The notes under the pieces are model-generated. The model had not been told where the DNA came from. It searched no databases and was given only the letters and a program-made list of their open reading frames with translations. A DNA stretch of 33,971 bases from an uncultured Sphingosinicella sp. GTDB lineage: Bacteria > Pseudomonadota > Alphaproteobacteria > Sphingomonadales > Sphingomonadaceae. The DNA lies in contig NZ_CADCWD010000001.1 in NCBI RefSeq assembly GCF_902806315.1, forward strand, positions 1 through 33,971. Direction: 5' to 3'. This document shows, piece by piece, positions 24,507 through 32,096 of the stretch (positions are counted from its first letter, which is position 1; every line of letters begins with the position of its first letter). The position numbers and the translations under genes were made by a program.

Positions 24507-26282
24507 ATGGCAGACAGCAGCGCCGATGCGCCTCCCAGCAAGAAGCTCGGCAACCTCGGCATCATCTGGCGGCATGCGGTGCGCTATCCGGGAAAGATCG
24601 CGGCGGCAGCATTGGCGCTGCTGGTCGCAGCGGCGGCGACGCTGGCCATCCCGGACGGCTTCCGCCGCGTCATCGACAAGGGCTTCGCTGCCAATGGCGG
24701 TGACGTCTCCGAGCATTTCACCTACCTCTTCTTCATCGTCATGGTGCTGGCGCTGGCCACGGCGGTGCGCTTTTTCTTCGTCTCCTGGCTTGGCGAGCGC
24801 GTGGTCGCGGACATCCGCACAGCCGTGCACCGCAACTTGCTCAGGCTGGAGCCCCGCTTCTTTGAGGAAAACCGCCCCTCGGAAATTTCCTCGCGCCTGA
24901 CCTCCGACACTTCCGTCATCGAAATGGTGGTCGGCCAAACGGTGTCGGTAGCCCTGCGCAACATCGTCATGGGCATTGGCGGGATCGTCTATCTCTTCAC
25001 GCTCGCGCCGAAGCTGACCGCGTTCCTGCTGCTCGGCATTCCGCTGGTGATCGCTCCGGTCGTGTTTCTCGGGCGCAAGCTTCGCGACGTGTCCCGCTAC
25101 AGCCAGGACAGGGTGGCGGACGTGGGCGCGATCGTGTCGGAGACGCTCGGGGCGATGAAGATCGTGCAGGCGTTCGGGCAGGAGCCTCGCGAGAGCGAGC
25201 GCTTTTCTTCGGCTGTGGAGGATGCATTCGGCACGGCGCGCCGCCGCATTCGACTGCGGGCCGTCATGACCGCGATCATCATCTCCATCGTGTTCGGATC
25301 GATCACCGTGGTGATGTGGCAGGCGGCGCTCGACGTCGCGGCGGGACGTCTGACGGGCGGCACGGTGGCGGCCTTCGTGTTCACCGGAGCGATCGTAGCG
25401 GGGGCGTTCGGGGCGCTCACCGAAGTCTATGGCGAACTGCTGCGCGGTGCGGGCGCGGCTGGGCGTCTCGCGGAGCTCCTGGCGGAAGTGCCGGAGATCA
25501 AGGCGCCCGCTAATCCGGTGCGCTTGCCCGATCCTGCGCAAGGCGCGCTCAGCTTCGAACACGTCCATTTCCGCTACCCCACGCGCCCGGAAGTCAGCGC
25601 GCTGGCCGACTTCAGCCTTCAGGTGCGGCCCGGCGAGACCGTGGCTGTGGTAGGGCCTTCTGGCGCTGGCAAGACGACTTTGTTCCAGCTCGCCCAACGC
25701 TTCTATGACCCCGAAGAAGGGGTGGTGCGGCTCGATGGAATCGACCTCCGCGCCGCCGACCCGGCCGACATCCGCGCCCGCATCGCCGTCGTGCCGCAGG
25801 AGACGGTGATCTTCGCCGCTTCGGCACGCGACAACCTGCGCTACGGCCGATGGGACGCGAACGACGATGCTTTGTGGAAGGCGGCGGAGGCGGCGAACGC
25901 CGCGGAGTTCCTGCGCAAGCTGCCGCAAGGCCTCGACACCTTCATGGGGGAGGGCGGAGCGCGCCTCTCCGGTGGGCAGCGCCAGCGCATCGCGATCGCG
26001 CGCGCCATCCTGCGCGATGCTCCCTTGCTGCTGCTCGATGAGGCGACCTCTGCGCTCGACGCTGAGTCGGAGCGGCTGGTCCAGGCTGCGCTCGAGCGAT
26101 TGGTGGTGGATCGCACCACGATCGTCATCGCGCACCGCCTCGCGACCGTGCGCACCGCAGACCGCATCGTCGTGATGGATCAGGGCCGGATTGTCGAAGA
26201 AGGCACGCATGAAAGCCTGCAGGCCCGCGGCGGACTCTATGCGCGCCTGGCGCGGCTTCAGTTCGAGGGACTGGCGGCCTAG
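24507..26282 (+). CDS. ABC exporter with fused membrane and ATPase domains (MsbA-like)
   Basis: A 591-residue half-transporter. Residues about 20-320 form the six-helix membrane domain. The ATPase domain carries Walker A GPSGAGKT (383-390), the Q-loop in VVPQETVIF, signature LSGGQ (487-491), Walker B LLLLDEAT and the switch His in IAHRLATVRTADR. The family includes MsbA and various lipid, drug and peptide exporters acting at the inner membrane. The ATG at 24507 has no strong ribosome site but the family-like sequence starts there. It is divergent from phaZ and followed by a strong terminator. Substrate is unknown; a role in flipping lipid to the periplasm is possible but cannot be assigned. 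Confidence 0.9.
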   Translation: MADSSADAPPSKKLGNLGIIWRHAVRYPGKIAAAALALLVAAAATLAIPDGFRRVIDKGFAANGGDVSEHFTYLFFIVMVLALATAVRFFFVSWLGERVVADIRTAVHRNLLRLEPRFFEENRPSEISSRLTSDTSVIEMVVGQTVSVALRNIVMGIGGIVYLFTLAPKLTAFLLLGIPLVIAPVVFLGRKLRDVSRYSQDRVADVGAIVSETLGAMKIVQAFGQEPRESERFSSAVEDAFGTARRRIRLRAVMTAIIISIVFGSITVVMWQAALDVAAGRLTGGTVAAFVFTGAIVAGAFGALTEVYGELLRGAGAAGRLAELLAEVPEIKAPANPVRLPDPAQGALSFEHVHFRYPTRPEVSALADFSLQVRPGETVAVVGPSGAGKTTLFQLAQRFYDPEEGVVRLDGIDLRAADPADIRARIAVVPQETVIFAASARDNLRYGRWDANDDALWKAAEAANAAEFLRKLPQGLDTFMGEGGARLSGGQRQRIAIARAILRDAPLLLLDEATSALDAESERLVQAALERLVVDRTTIVIAHRLATVRTADRIVVMDQGRIVEEGTHESLQARGGLYARLARLQFEGLAA

Positions 26283-26304
26283 CGGTTTGGCCAGTGGCCC
26301 AAAC
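26283..26304 (+). terminator. Hairpin just after the ABC exporter stop
   Basis: GTTTGG and CCAAAC pair across an eight-base loop, immediately after the exporter stop and just before the longer hairpin at 26310-26335. There is no T-run. Together the two hairpins probably end the transcript. Confidence 0.4.
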
Positions 26305-26309
26305 GTAAT

Positions 26310-26335
26310 GGGGGCTGGCATCGCTGCCAGCCCCC
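26310..26335 (+). terminator. Strong hairpin terminator after the ABC exporter
   Basis: GGGGGCTGGCA (26310-26320) and TGCCAGCCCCC (26325-26335) form a perfect 11-bp stem with a TCGC loop, 27 bp after the exporter stop. The following bases are only moderately T-rich, so termination may be factor-assisted. Confidence 0.7.
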
Positions 26336-27049
26336 ACTGTCCCTGCTTCATTCGCCAAGCCCTGGGTTAAGGCGAGGCGCTTCCGCTGGGCGGGTTCCGG
26401 TTTCACCTCGGCATCGCTGCCTTGGCTCCTCCCCGTCCGGTTCCGGCCGAGGCCTTTTGGGCCCCGGTCGGTTCCGGTCGGAGTGTCCCTTCGAAGCAAG
26501 CTTCTCCGGGGCCCCGGTTGGGCGCCGCATCGAAGTCGCCTTCGCTGCGGACCCGTTTCGGGCGATCCGTTGAAGTGAACTTCAACGGCTCCCGTTCGGA
26601 AGTTCCGGCCAGGCGAACCTTGCCTTTCCTCCCTCGGGTCCCTCGAAGCGTCCTCCGATCTGGGCCCGTTCGAATCTCCACTTCAGCCCTTCGGCCTCCG
26701 CTTCGATCCTTTCGCGGTTCCGTGAGCCGAAGCTCTGGTCCCGCCGGACTGCGTTGTGGAAAGTGGGTTCGGCTGCCGCCTCGCGCTTCTTCCCCGTCGC
26801 TGCCCGTTTGCCTACGAAGCTGCTTCGATCCTTTCGGATTTCCGCCGCTTCTTCAGCGGTTTGTGCTCTGGATCGTCTTTTCCGTTTCCGGTCCGCCGCT
26901 CCTGGGCACAAGTGGAAGGTGACCCATTTTCCGAGTCGCTCAAAGCTGAATCCACCTGTGGATAAGTAGGATATTGGGGATAAGTTTGGGACCGATCTGA
27001 GTTGCGGTTGGCCGCTGAACTGGTGGGGCCGCCCGCCTCTCAACGAAAA
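26336..27049. other. Gene-free, hairpin-rich region with strand-biased base composition
   Basis: No convincing coding frame is present: open stretches change frame, lack ribosome sites and are not protein-like. The plus strand is pyrimidine-rich over several hundred bases. Tandem hairpins occur at 26493-26504 (GAAGC-AA-GCTTC), 26531-26544 (CGAAG-TCGC-CTTCG) and 26567-26588 (a 10-bp stem, CCGTTGAAGT with ACTTCAACGG). A 12-bp palindrome CCGGGGCCCCGG lies at 26506-26517. The 15-mer GCTTCGATCCTTTCG repeats at 26700 and 26822. Two DnaA-box-like sites lie at 26957 and 26975. It may encode a structured RNA or act as a DNA site. Confidence 0.5.
26957..26983 (+). promoter_or_regulatory. Pair of DnaA-box-like sites
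   Basis: TGTGGATAA (26957-26965) is the exact reverse complement of the consensus DnaA box TTATCCACA. TGGGGATAA (26975-26983) differs at one base. Both point the same way with an 18-bp repeat distance, in a locally A/T-richer stretch. Two boxes are too few to claim an origin; DnaA titration or regulation is an alternative, as is chance. Confidence 0.4.
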
Positions 27050-27050
27050 A

Positions 27051-27072
27051 GGCCCGGCGTCGCCGCCGGGCC
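27051..27072 (-). terminator. Rho-independent terminator of the Bax inhibitor-1 gene
   Basis: On the minus strand GGCCCGGCG and CGCCGGGCC form a nine-pair stem with a four-base loop, followed directly by TTTTTC. It lies 28 bp past the stop codon at 27100. The match to an intrinsic terminator is very good. Confidence 0.88.
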
Positions 27073-27099
27073 CTTCCCTCATTTTGCTGAAAGCAGCGA

Positions 27100-27834
27100 C
27101 TATTCGCGGCTGCCCATGAAGTTCAGCAGGAACGTGAACATGTTCACGAAGTCCAGATACAGGCTGAGCGCGCCCATGATGACCGTCTTGCCCATCATGT
27201 CCGTGCCCGCGACATAGGCATACATGCTCTTGATCTTCTGCGTGTCGTAGGCGGTCAGGCCCGCGAACAGCAGCACGCCGATGAAGCTGATCGCCATCTG
27301 CAGCGCGCTCGATTGAACGAACAGATTGATCAGCGAAGCGACGATCAGGCCGACGACGCCCATGATGAGGAAGGTGCCGAAAGCCGACAGATCCTTCTTG
27401 GTGGTGTAGCCCCACAGGCTGAGGCTGACGAACGCCGCCGCAGTGGCGAAGAAGGTCGTCGCGATCGACTGGCCGGTGAAGACCAGGAAGATCGATGCCA
27501 TCGAGAGACCCATGACCGTCGCGAAGGCCCAGAAGAGCATTTGCGCCGCGCCCGTGGACAGGCGGTTGATTCCGAAGCTCAGCACCATCACGAAGCCGAG
27601 CGGGGCCAACATGATCACCCAGCGAAGCGGACCGCCGTTGACCAGGATGTTGCGGCCGACCTCAGAGTTCGCGAACAGCATGGCGACGATGCCCGTGAGC
27701 AGCACGCCCGAGGCCATGTAATTGTAAACAGACAGCATATAGGACCGCAGGCCCGCGTCGAATGCGACGCTTTCGCGCCCGATCGTGCCGGGCTGCGGCG
27801 CTGCGGTCGCCCGCGGGTCAGACCAGTTTGCCAT
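27100..27834 (-). CDS. Bax inhibitor-1/YccA family membrane protein
   Basis: A 244-residue protein with about seven membrane helices after a soluble N-terminus of about 30 residues. The family pattern is clear: SYMLSVYNYMASGVLLTGIVAM opens helix 1, and the C-terminal GLTAYDTQKIKSMY carries the conserved aspartate of this pH-sensitive channel-like fold. Bacterial members such as YccA and YbhL sit in the inner membrane; YccA modulates FtsH proteolysis. AAAGGAG lies six to seven bases before the ATG. It is a single-gene unit ended by the terminator at 27051-27072 and divergent from thpR. Confidence 0.95.
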   Translation of the reverse strand: MANWSDPRATAAPQPGTIGRESVAFDAGLRSYMLSVYNYMASGVLLTGIVAMLFANSEVGRNILVNGGPLRWVIMLAPLGFVMVLSFGINRLSTGAAQMLFWAFATVMGLSMASIFLVFTGQSIATTFFATAAAFVSLSLWGYTTKKDLSAFGTFLIMGVVGLIVASLINLFVQSSALQMAISFIGVLLFAGLTAYDTQKIKSMYAYVAGTDMMGKTVIMGALSLYLDFVNMFTFLLNFMGSRE

Positions 27835-27978
27835 TTCAAACTTCTCCTTTGACGGCGCAAAGCTTGGCGCCGTTAGTTGTTAATATTGTACGAAGTGCGC
27901 CGGGGTTCAAGGAAAACCGGACTTCCTGGCGGTTCCCACCTGCTCGATCCGGCTTCGCGATGCGCCTTGCTTCAGGCT

Positions 27979-28524
27979 ATGGGCCGACGCATGCACCGTC
28001 TGTTCGTCGCCATTCGCCCGCCCCGGGAGGTCCGCGCGCAATTGCTCGGCCTGATGGGCGGCGTCAGTGGCGTGCGCTGGCAGAGCGACGACCAGCTTCA
28101 CCTCACCTTGCGCTTCATCGGAGACGTGGAGGGGCATGTTGCGGAGGATGTCGCGGCGGCCTTAGCTTCGGTCCACCACCCGCACTTCGAAATCGCGCTC
28201 AGTCGCATCGGCAGCTTCGAGCGGCGTGGCCAGCCGGAGGTGCTTTGGGCAGGCGTGACGCCGCACGATGAGCTGAAGCCGCTCCACAAGAAGGTCGATC
28301 AGGCCTGCCAGCGTGCGGGCCTCCGCCCGGAAGGCAGGGCCTATTCGCCTCACATCACTCTTGCCCGGCTGAAGCGGGGCGCCGGCCCCATCGCGCACCT
28401 TGTCGAGACGAGCGGTGGCCTGTCGGGCGACCCATTCGTTGTCGACAGCTTCTGCCTCTATGAAAGCCAGCTTACGCCGGAAGGCGCCGTCTACACGATC
28501 GTCGAGCGCTACCCGCTCGGTTAG
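27979..28524 (+). CDS. thpR: RNA 2',3'-cyclic phosphodiesterase (2H superfamily)
   Basis: About 181 residues. The two catalytic H-x-T-x motifs that define the 2H phosphoesterases are present: HLTLRF near residue 37 and HITLAR near residue 120. The LFVAIRPP start and LGLMGGVSGVRW pattern match the ThpR/LigT group, which opens 2',3'-cyclic phosphates at RNA ends. Two in-frame ATGs (27979 and 27991) are close together; the upstream one has a weak CAGG. The frame stays open to 27877, but that part is not family-like. Its stop codon overlaps the convergent kinase gene by four bases. Confidence 0.9.
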   Translation: MGRRMHRLFVAIRPPREVRAQLLGLMGGVSGVRWQSDDQLHLTLRFIGDVEGHVAEDVAAALASVHHPHFEIALSRIGSFERRGQPEVLWAGVTPHDELKPLHKKVDQACQRAGLRPEGRAYSPHITLARLKRGAGPIAHLVETSGGLSGDPFVVDSFCLYESQLTPEGAVYTIVERYPLG

Positions 28525-29330
28525 GCCCCAAACCGGCTCAAAAGCCGATCGACCATTCCGCCATAGGTTGGGCCGAACAGCCTGAGGTGAACGAGCGCGG
28601 GAAAGAGCTGGTAAGCCGATCGTCGGTCCTCCCAGCCGGGTTCAAGCTCGCCATAAGCGGACCAGAAGTCGGGTGGCGGGGTGTCGAACAGCGTCAGCAT
28701 GGCGAGGTCCACCTCCGCATGGCCGTAATAGCAGGCGGGATCGATGAATGCAGCGAGCTTGCCTTCCTTGACAAGGATGTTCCCGGACCAGAGATCCCCG
28801 TGCAGAAGCGAGGCGAAAGGTTTTTTTGGCAGCAGGTCCGGCATTCGCTTGGCCACGGCGCCGACGCGCTCGCGCCAAGGCCGATCCAGGGTTCGCGCGG
28901 TCGAAACAAGCCGCTGCTCGGCCCAGAAAGCGGGCCAATCCCCGGTCTGGCGGTTGTCGAGGTCCGCCGTCCCTATCCCGTAATCCACGGCCCAGCCAAA
29001 GAGCTCGCCTGGACGGGCATGGAGTTCGCGCAGCCACTGCCCGATGCTGGACCAGGCGAGCGGACTGAACACGCAATCATTGGGAACATGCTCGAGCAAC
29101 AGCACCGTGCCGTGCTCCCCCTCCACGGCGGGAGCGGGAATTCCACTGCCTGCCAGCAAGCGCAGCATCGCTGCCTCAGTGCTCACCGCCGGGCCGCTCT
29201 TTGCTACGGTGCAGCGCCCGTCAGGTCGCCTCAGCAGGAGCACCTCGGAAAGGTCGCCGCCGGCCAGCCGCTCGAGCCGGTCCTCCCCGGTCCCGGTGAT
29301 CTCGGCGACGCGGCGGGTGAAGGCCGTCAT
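28521..29330 (-). CDS. Fructosamine kinase family protein
   Basis: A 269-residue member of the fructosamine-3-kinase/aminoglycoside-phosphotransferase-like fold, which phosphorylates ketoamines on glycated proteins so that the sugar can be shed. The catalytic loop LLHGDLWSGNIL carries the Asp, and FIDPACYYGHAEVDLAML carries the metal-binding Asp; both are typical of the family. The N-terminal GGDLSEVLLL glycine loop is present. The start overlaps the end of the upstream tyrosine phosphatase gene (ATGA), so the two form an operon. Confidence 0.93.
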   Translation of the reverse strand: MTAFTRRVAEITGTGEDRLERLAGGDLSEVLLLRRPDGRCTVAKSGPAVSTEAAMLRLLAGSGIPAPAVEGEHGTVLLLEHVPNDCVFSPLAWSSIGQWLRELHARPGELFGWAVDYGIGTADLDNRQTGDWPAFWAEQRLVSTARTLDRPWRERVGAVAKRMPDLLPKKPFASLLHGDLWSGNILVKEGKLAAFIDPACYYGHAEVDLAMLTLFDTPPPDFWSAYGELEPGWEDRRSAYQLFPALVHLRLFGPTYGGMVDRLLSRFGA

Positions 29331-29794
29331 TCCGCTTGCGCGATCTTTCGTGCCAGAGCCTTCGCCCCCGCGGTGACATCGCTCCAGGTCGCATCGAAGT
29401 GCTCGTCGCGTCCATAATAAGGATCGGCGACCGCCTCCCCTTCCCGCCCCTCCACATGGTCGAGCAGCAGCGAGAGCTCAGCTTTGCTATCGACCGGCTG
29501 CATCCGCTCCAGATTTGCCAGGTTCTGCGCGTCGAGCGCGAGGATGTGGTCGAAGCGACGGAAATCCTCGGGTGTGACGAGCCGCGCCCTCAGGTGAGAA
29601 ATGTCGACGCCGTTCCGCTTGGCAGTGGCCACCGCGCGCGCATCGGGCGGCCGCCCGACATGCCAGTCGCCCGTCCCAGCGCTGTCCACCTCGACCTCCA
29701 TGCCGAGACGCCTGGCCTCCTCTCGCAATGCTGCGTCCGCCAGCGGAGAGCGGCAGATGTTGCCCAAGCAGACGAACAGCACCGACGGCTTCAT
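29327..29794 (-). CDS. Low-molecular-weight protein-tyrosine phosphatase
   Basis: A 155-residue LMW-PTP. The active-site P-loop is VCLGNICRSP (the C-x5-R motif), and the general-acid Asp is in DPYYG near the C-terminus. SAGTGDWHVG is the usual second signature. It removes phosphate from tyrosine or, in some bacteria, acts in exopolysaccharide kinase signalling. I use the ATG at 29794 because the P-loop begins five residues later, as in homologues; a start at 29815 is less likely. It is coupled to the fructosamine kinase gene. Confidence 0.94.
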   Translation of the reverse strand: MKPSVLFVCLGNICRSPLADAALREEARRLGMEVEVDSAGTGDWHVGRPPDARAVATAKRNGVDISHLRARLVTPEDFRRFDHILALDAQNLANLERMQPVDSKAELSLLLDHVEGREGEAVADPYYGRDEHFDATWSDVTAGAKALARKIAQAE

Positions 29795-29869
29795 TGACAA
29801 TCGCCCGTTTCCCAACCGAGATGCTGCCTAGACGCGCCGAAGAGCGCCCACAACGGGAGACGACGCTTG

Positions 29870-31477
29870 GTGGATGGTCGAAGCGCGCAGGAGCACTCGC
29901 CGGTTCGCGTCGGTGCCTATGCCTGGTACGCCCTCTTCGTCCTCGTTCTTGTCTACATCATCAACTTTATCGACCGGCAAATCCTCTCGATCCTGGCCGA
30001 GGACATAAAGAAGGATCTGGGGCTGGAGGACGCGCAGATCGGCTTCCTCTACGGAACGGCTTTCGCGGTTTTCTACGCGCTGTTCGGCATCCCGCTCGGG
30101 CGGCTCGCCGACAGCTGGTATCGCGGACGCTTGATGGCGATGGGCCTAGCGCTCTGGTCTGCCATGACCGCGCTCTCGGCCTTTGCGAACAGCTTCACGA
30201 TGCTGGCCGTGGCCCGCATCGGCGTCGGCATCGGCGAAGCAAGCGCCTCGCCCGCCGCTTACTCGATGATATCGGACAGCTTCCCCAAGGAGCGGCGCGC
30301 GACTGCACTCTCCATTTATTCCAGCGGGCTTTATATCGGCGGAGCTCTGAGCCTTCCGATCGGCGGGCTCGTCATCAGCCGCTGGAACATGGCCTATCCC
30401 AGCCCGGCTGCCGCGCCGCTCGGGCTGGCCGGTTGGCAAGCCGCTTTTCTCGTGGTTGGCCTTCCCGGTCTTCTGCTCGCTTTGTGGGTGCTCTCGCTTC
30501 GTGAGCCGCAGCGCGGCGCGTCGGATGGATTACCTCAGCCCGTGGTGCGGCCGAATGCGTGGCGCGACTTCGGGCGCGAACTGGTCGCGATCCTGCCGCC
30601 GCTGACTCTGTTCAATGTGGCGCGTCTGCCAGGCGAGCTCCGTCTGAACCTAATTGTGCTCGCGATGGTGGCTGCCGCTGCGTTCGGCCTCATCAGCCTT
30701 ACTGGCGACACGCCGCAGTGGCTTGCTTACGGTCTCGGCGTTTACGCGGTCTTCTCCTGGATACAGTCGCTCCGCCACAGGGACCAGCCCACCTATCGCC
30801 TGATCTGGGGCACGCCCATGGTCGTGGCACTGGCGATCGCCTTCGGCAGCATCTCCTTCGTCACTTATGCGATAAGCTTCTGGACGCCGCCATACGTGAT
30901 GCGCACCTTCTATGCCGACCCAACTGGGCCGGGGTTCTTCATATCCGGCCTGACCGGCGCTGAAGAAGTGGCGACGATCATCGGGTGGGGGGCGGCCTTT
31001 TCCGCGGCAATCGGAGTCATCATGGGCGGAGTCATCTCCGACCTCTGGCGCCGCCGCCATCCCGCCGGACGCCTCTACGTGAACATGCTCTCGCTCGCGC
31101 TTCCGACGCCGATCATCTGGTATATGTTCACGACCGACAGCGTCGGGACGTTCTACCTGCTCTTTCCGCTCTCCCATCTGCTGAGCGCCGCTTGGGTCGG
31201 GGCCGCCGTGGCGACTCTCCAGGATCTCGTCCTCCCCCGGATGCGGGCCACGGCCGGCGCCACCTACATCCTCGGCACCACGATGGTCGGCCTTGCGCTC
31301 GGCCCTTATTTCGCCGGCAAGATGGCGGATGTGATGCAGAGCCTCAGCGCCGGCATCTTCTTCCTCTATGTCGTGCCGCCCTTCACACTTGCCGCTCTCT
31401 GGCTCGCATCGCGCCGCATCGGCGAGCTCGAGACAAGCAAGGTCGAGCGCGCCAGGGCTGCAGGCGAGCCGATATAG
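29870..31477 (+). CDS. Major facilitator superfamily transporter (spinster-like)
   Basis: A 535-residue, 12-helix transporter. The N-terminal YIINFIDRQILSILAEDI followed by GFLYGTAFAVFYALFGIPLG and then GRLADSWYRGRLM (MFS motif A between helices 2 and 3) is characteristic of the spinster-type MFS group common in sphingomonads. An extended loop between helices 6 and 7 explains the length. The substrate is unknown; in eukaryotes the group includes sphingolipid transporters, but that should not be assumed here. GGGAGA precedes both a TTG (29867) and a GTG (29870); I choose the GTG. It converges on the superoxide dismutase gene, with 15 bp between stops. Confidence 0.88.
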   Translation: MDGRSAQEHSPVRVGAYAWYALFVLVLVYIINFIDRQILSILAEDIKKDLGLEDAQIGFLYGTAFAVFYALFGIPLGRLADSWYRGRLMAMGLALWSAMTALSAFANSFTMLAVARIGVGIGEASASPAAYSMISDSFPKERRATALSIYSSGLYIGGALSLPIGGLVISRWNMAYPSPAAAPLGLAGWQAAFLVVGLPGLLLALWVLSLREPQRGASDGLPQPVVRPNAWRDFGRELVAILPPLTLFNVARLPGELRLNLIVLAMVAAAAFGLISLTGDTPQWLAYGLGVYAVFSWIQSLRHRDQPTYRLIWGTPMVVALAIAFGSISFVTYAISFWTPPYVMRTFYADPTGPGFFISGLTGAEEVATIIGWGAAFSAAIGVIMGGVISDLWRRRHPAGRLYVNMLSLALPTPIIWYMFTTDSVGTFYLLFPLSHLLSAAWVGAAVATLQDLVLPRMRATAGATYILGTTMVGLALGPYFAGKMADVMQSLSAGIFFLYVVPPFTLAALWLASRRIGELETSKVERARAAGEPI

Positions 31478-31492
31478 ACAACGAGGCGCGGT

Positions 31493-32044
31493 TTACCTGA
31501 AGACTCCGCAAGCGATCCGCGCGCCCGCATTGCCGGACGGGTCAGTGCGGTGGTCATCCGCCTGCGAGTGAATCACGAGCGCTGCGCCGTCGCCGTCGAG
31601 CATGGCCGTGCTGCCGCCGGAGACAGATGCCGCAGGTATCGTGAACTCGAAATTGCCTCGCCCGTTCGATCCAATGGCCAGATTGGGGAGGTCGCCCTTG
31701 TGCATGCCGGCAGGATTGTTGCGGCCATGCTGCTGCCCCGTGGGATTCCAATGCGGCCCGGCGCTGTTGAAATCGGGCGGCGCACAGGCGCCCGTCGTGT
31801 GCACATGCGCTGCATAAGTGCCGCGCGGCATGCGCTGCGCGTCCACCCTCACCCTGATGCTGTCACCGATTTGAGTCGCCGTCGCGGTCGCACGCGACTG
31901 CCCGACGACGCTGCGCACATCAGCCGTCGCAGTGGCTCCACCCGTAGCCGTTTGCGCGACGGAACCAAGCGGCGGCTCACTGGGCGCGCATGCTGCGGTT
32001 CCGGTCACGAGCGTAGTAGCGAACATCAATGACAGCCGCTTCAT
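31493..32044 (-). CDS. Periplasmic Cu/Zn superoxide dismutase, predicted lipoprotein
   Basis: A 183-residue protein with a signal peptide and lipobox TAAC (Cys19). The metal ligands of Cu/Zn-SOD can all be identified: His80 and His82 (HVH), His98 (bridging), His106, His115, Asp118 and His159. A likely disulfide joins Cys87 and Cys179. The pattern GPHWNPTGQQHG is typical. GAGGAGAGGAAG precedes the ATG. It would dismutate superoxide at the periplasmic or outer-membrane surface. It is 52 bp downstream of ugd on the same strand and may share its transcript. Confidence 0.93.
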   Translation of the reverse strand: MKRLSLMFATTLVTGTAACAPSEPPLGSVAQTATGGATATADVRSVVGQSRATATATQIGDSIRVRVDAQRMPRGTYAAHVHTTGACAPPDFNSAGPHWNPTGQQHGRNNPAGMHKGDLPNLAIGSNGRGNFEFTIPAASVSGGSTAMLDGDGAALVIHSQADDHRTDPSGNAGARIACGVFR

Positions 32045-32096
32045 CTTCCTCTCCTCAGTATCCCACTTGAACGAGCCGGAAGCGAAACAGTTTCGC

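Noticed and set aside
24492-26351. Minus-strand open frame opposite the ABC exporter
   Set aside because: Walker and signature motifs are on the plus strand; the antisense frame is His/Arg-rich and shows no domain.
26957-26983. Calling a chromosomal replication origin
   Set aside because: Only two DnaA-like boxes, no clear unwinding element and no origin-linked genes; kept as a finding rather than a feature call.
26403-27415. Minus-strand open frames in the gene-free region
   Set aside because: They switch frame, run through the Bax inhibitor-1 terminator and 3' end, and are Arg/Gly/Glu-rich without ribosome sites.
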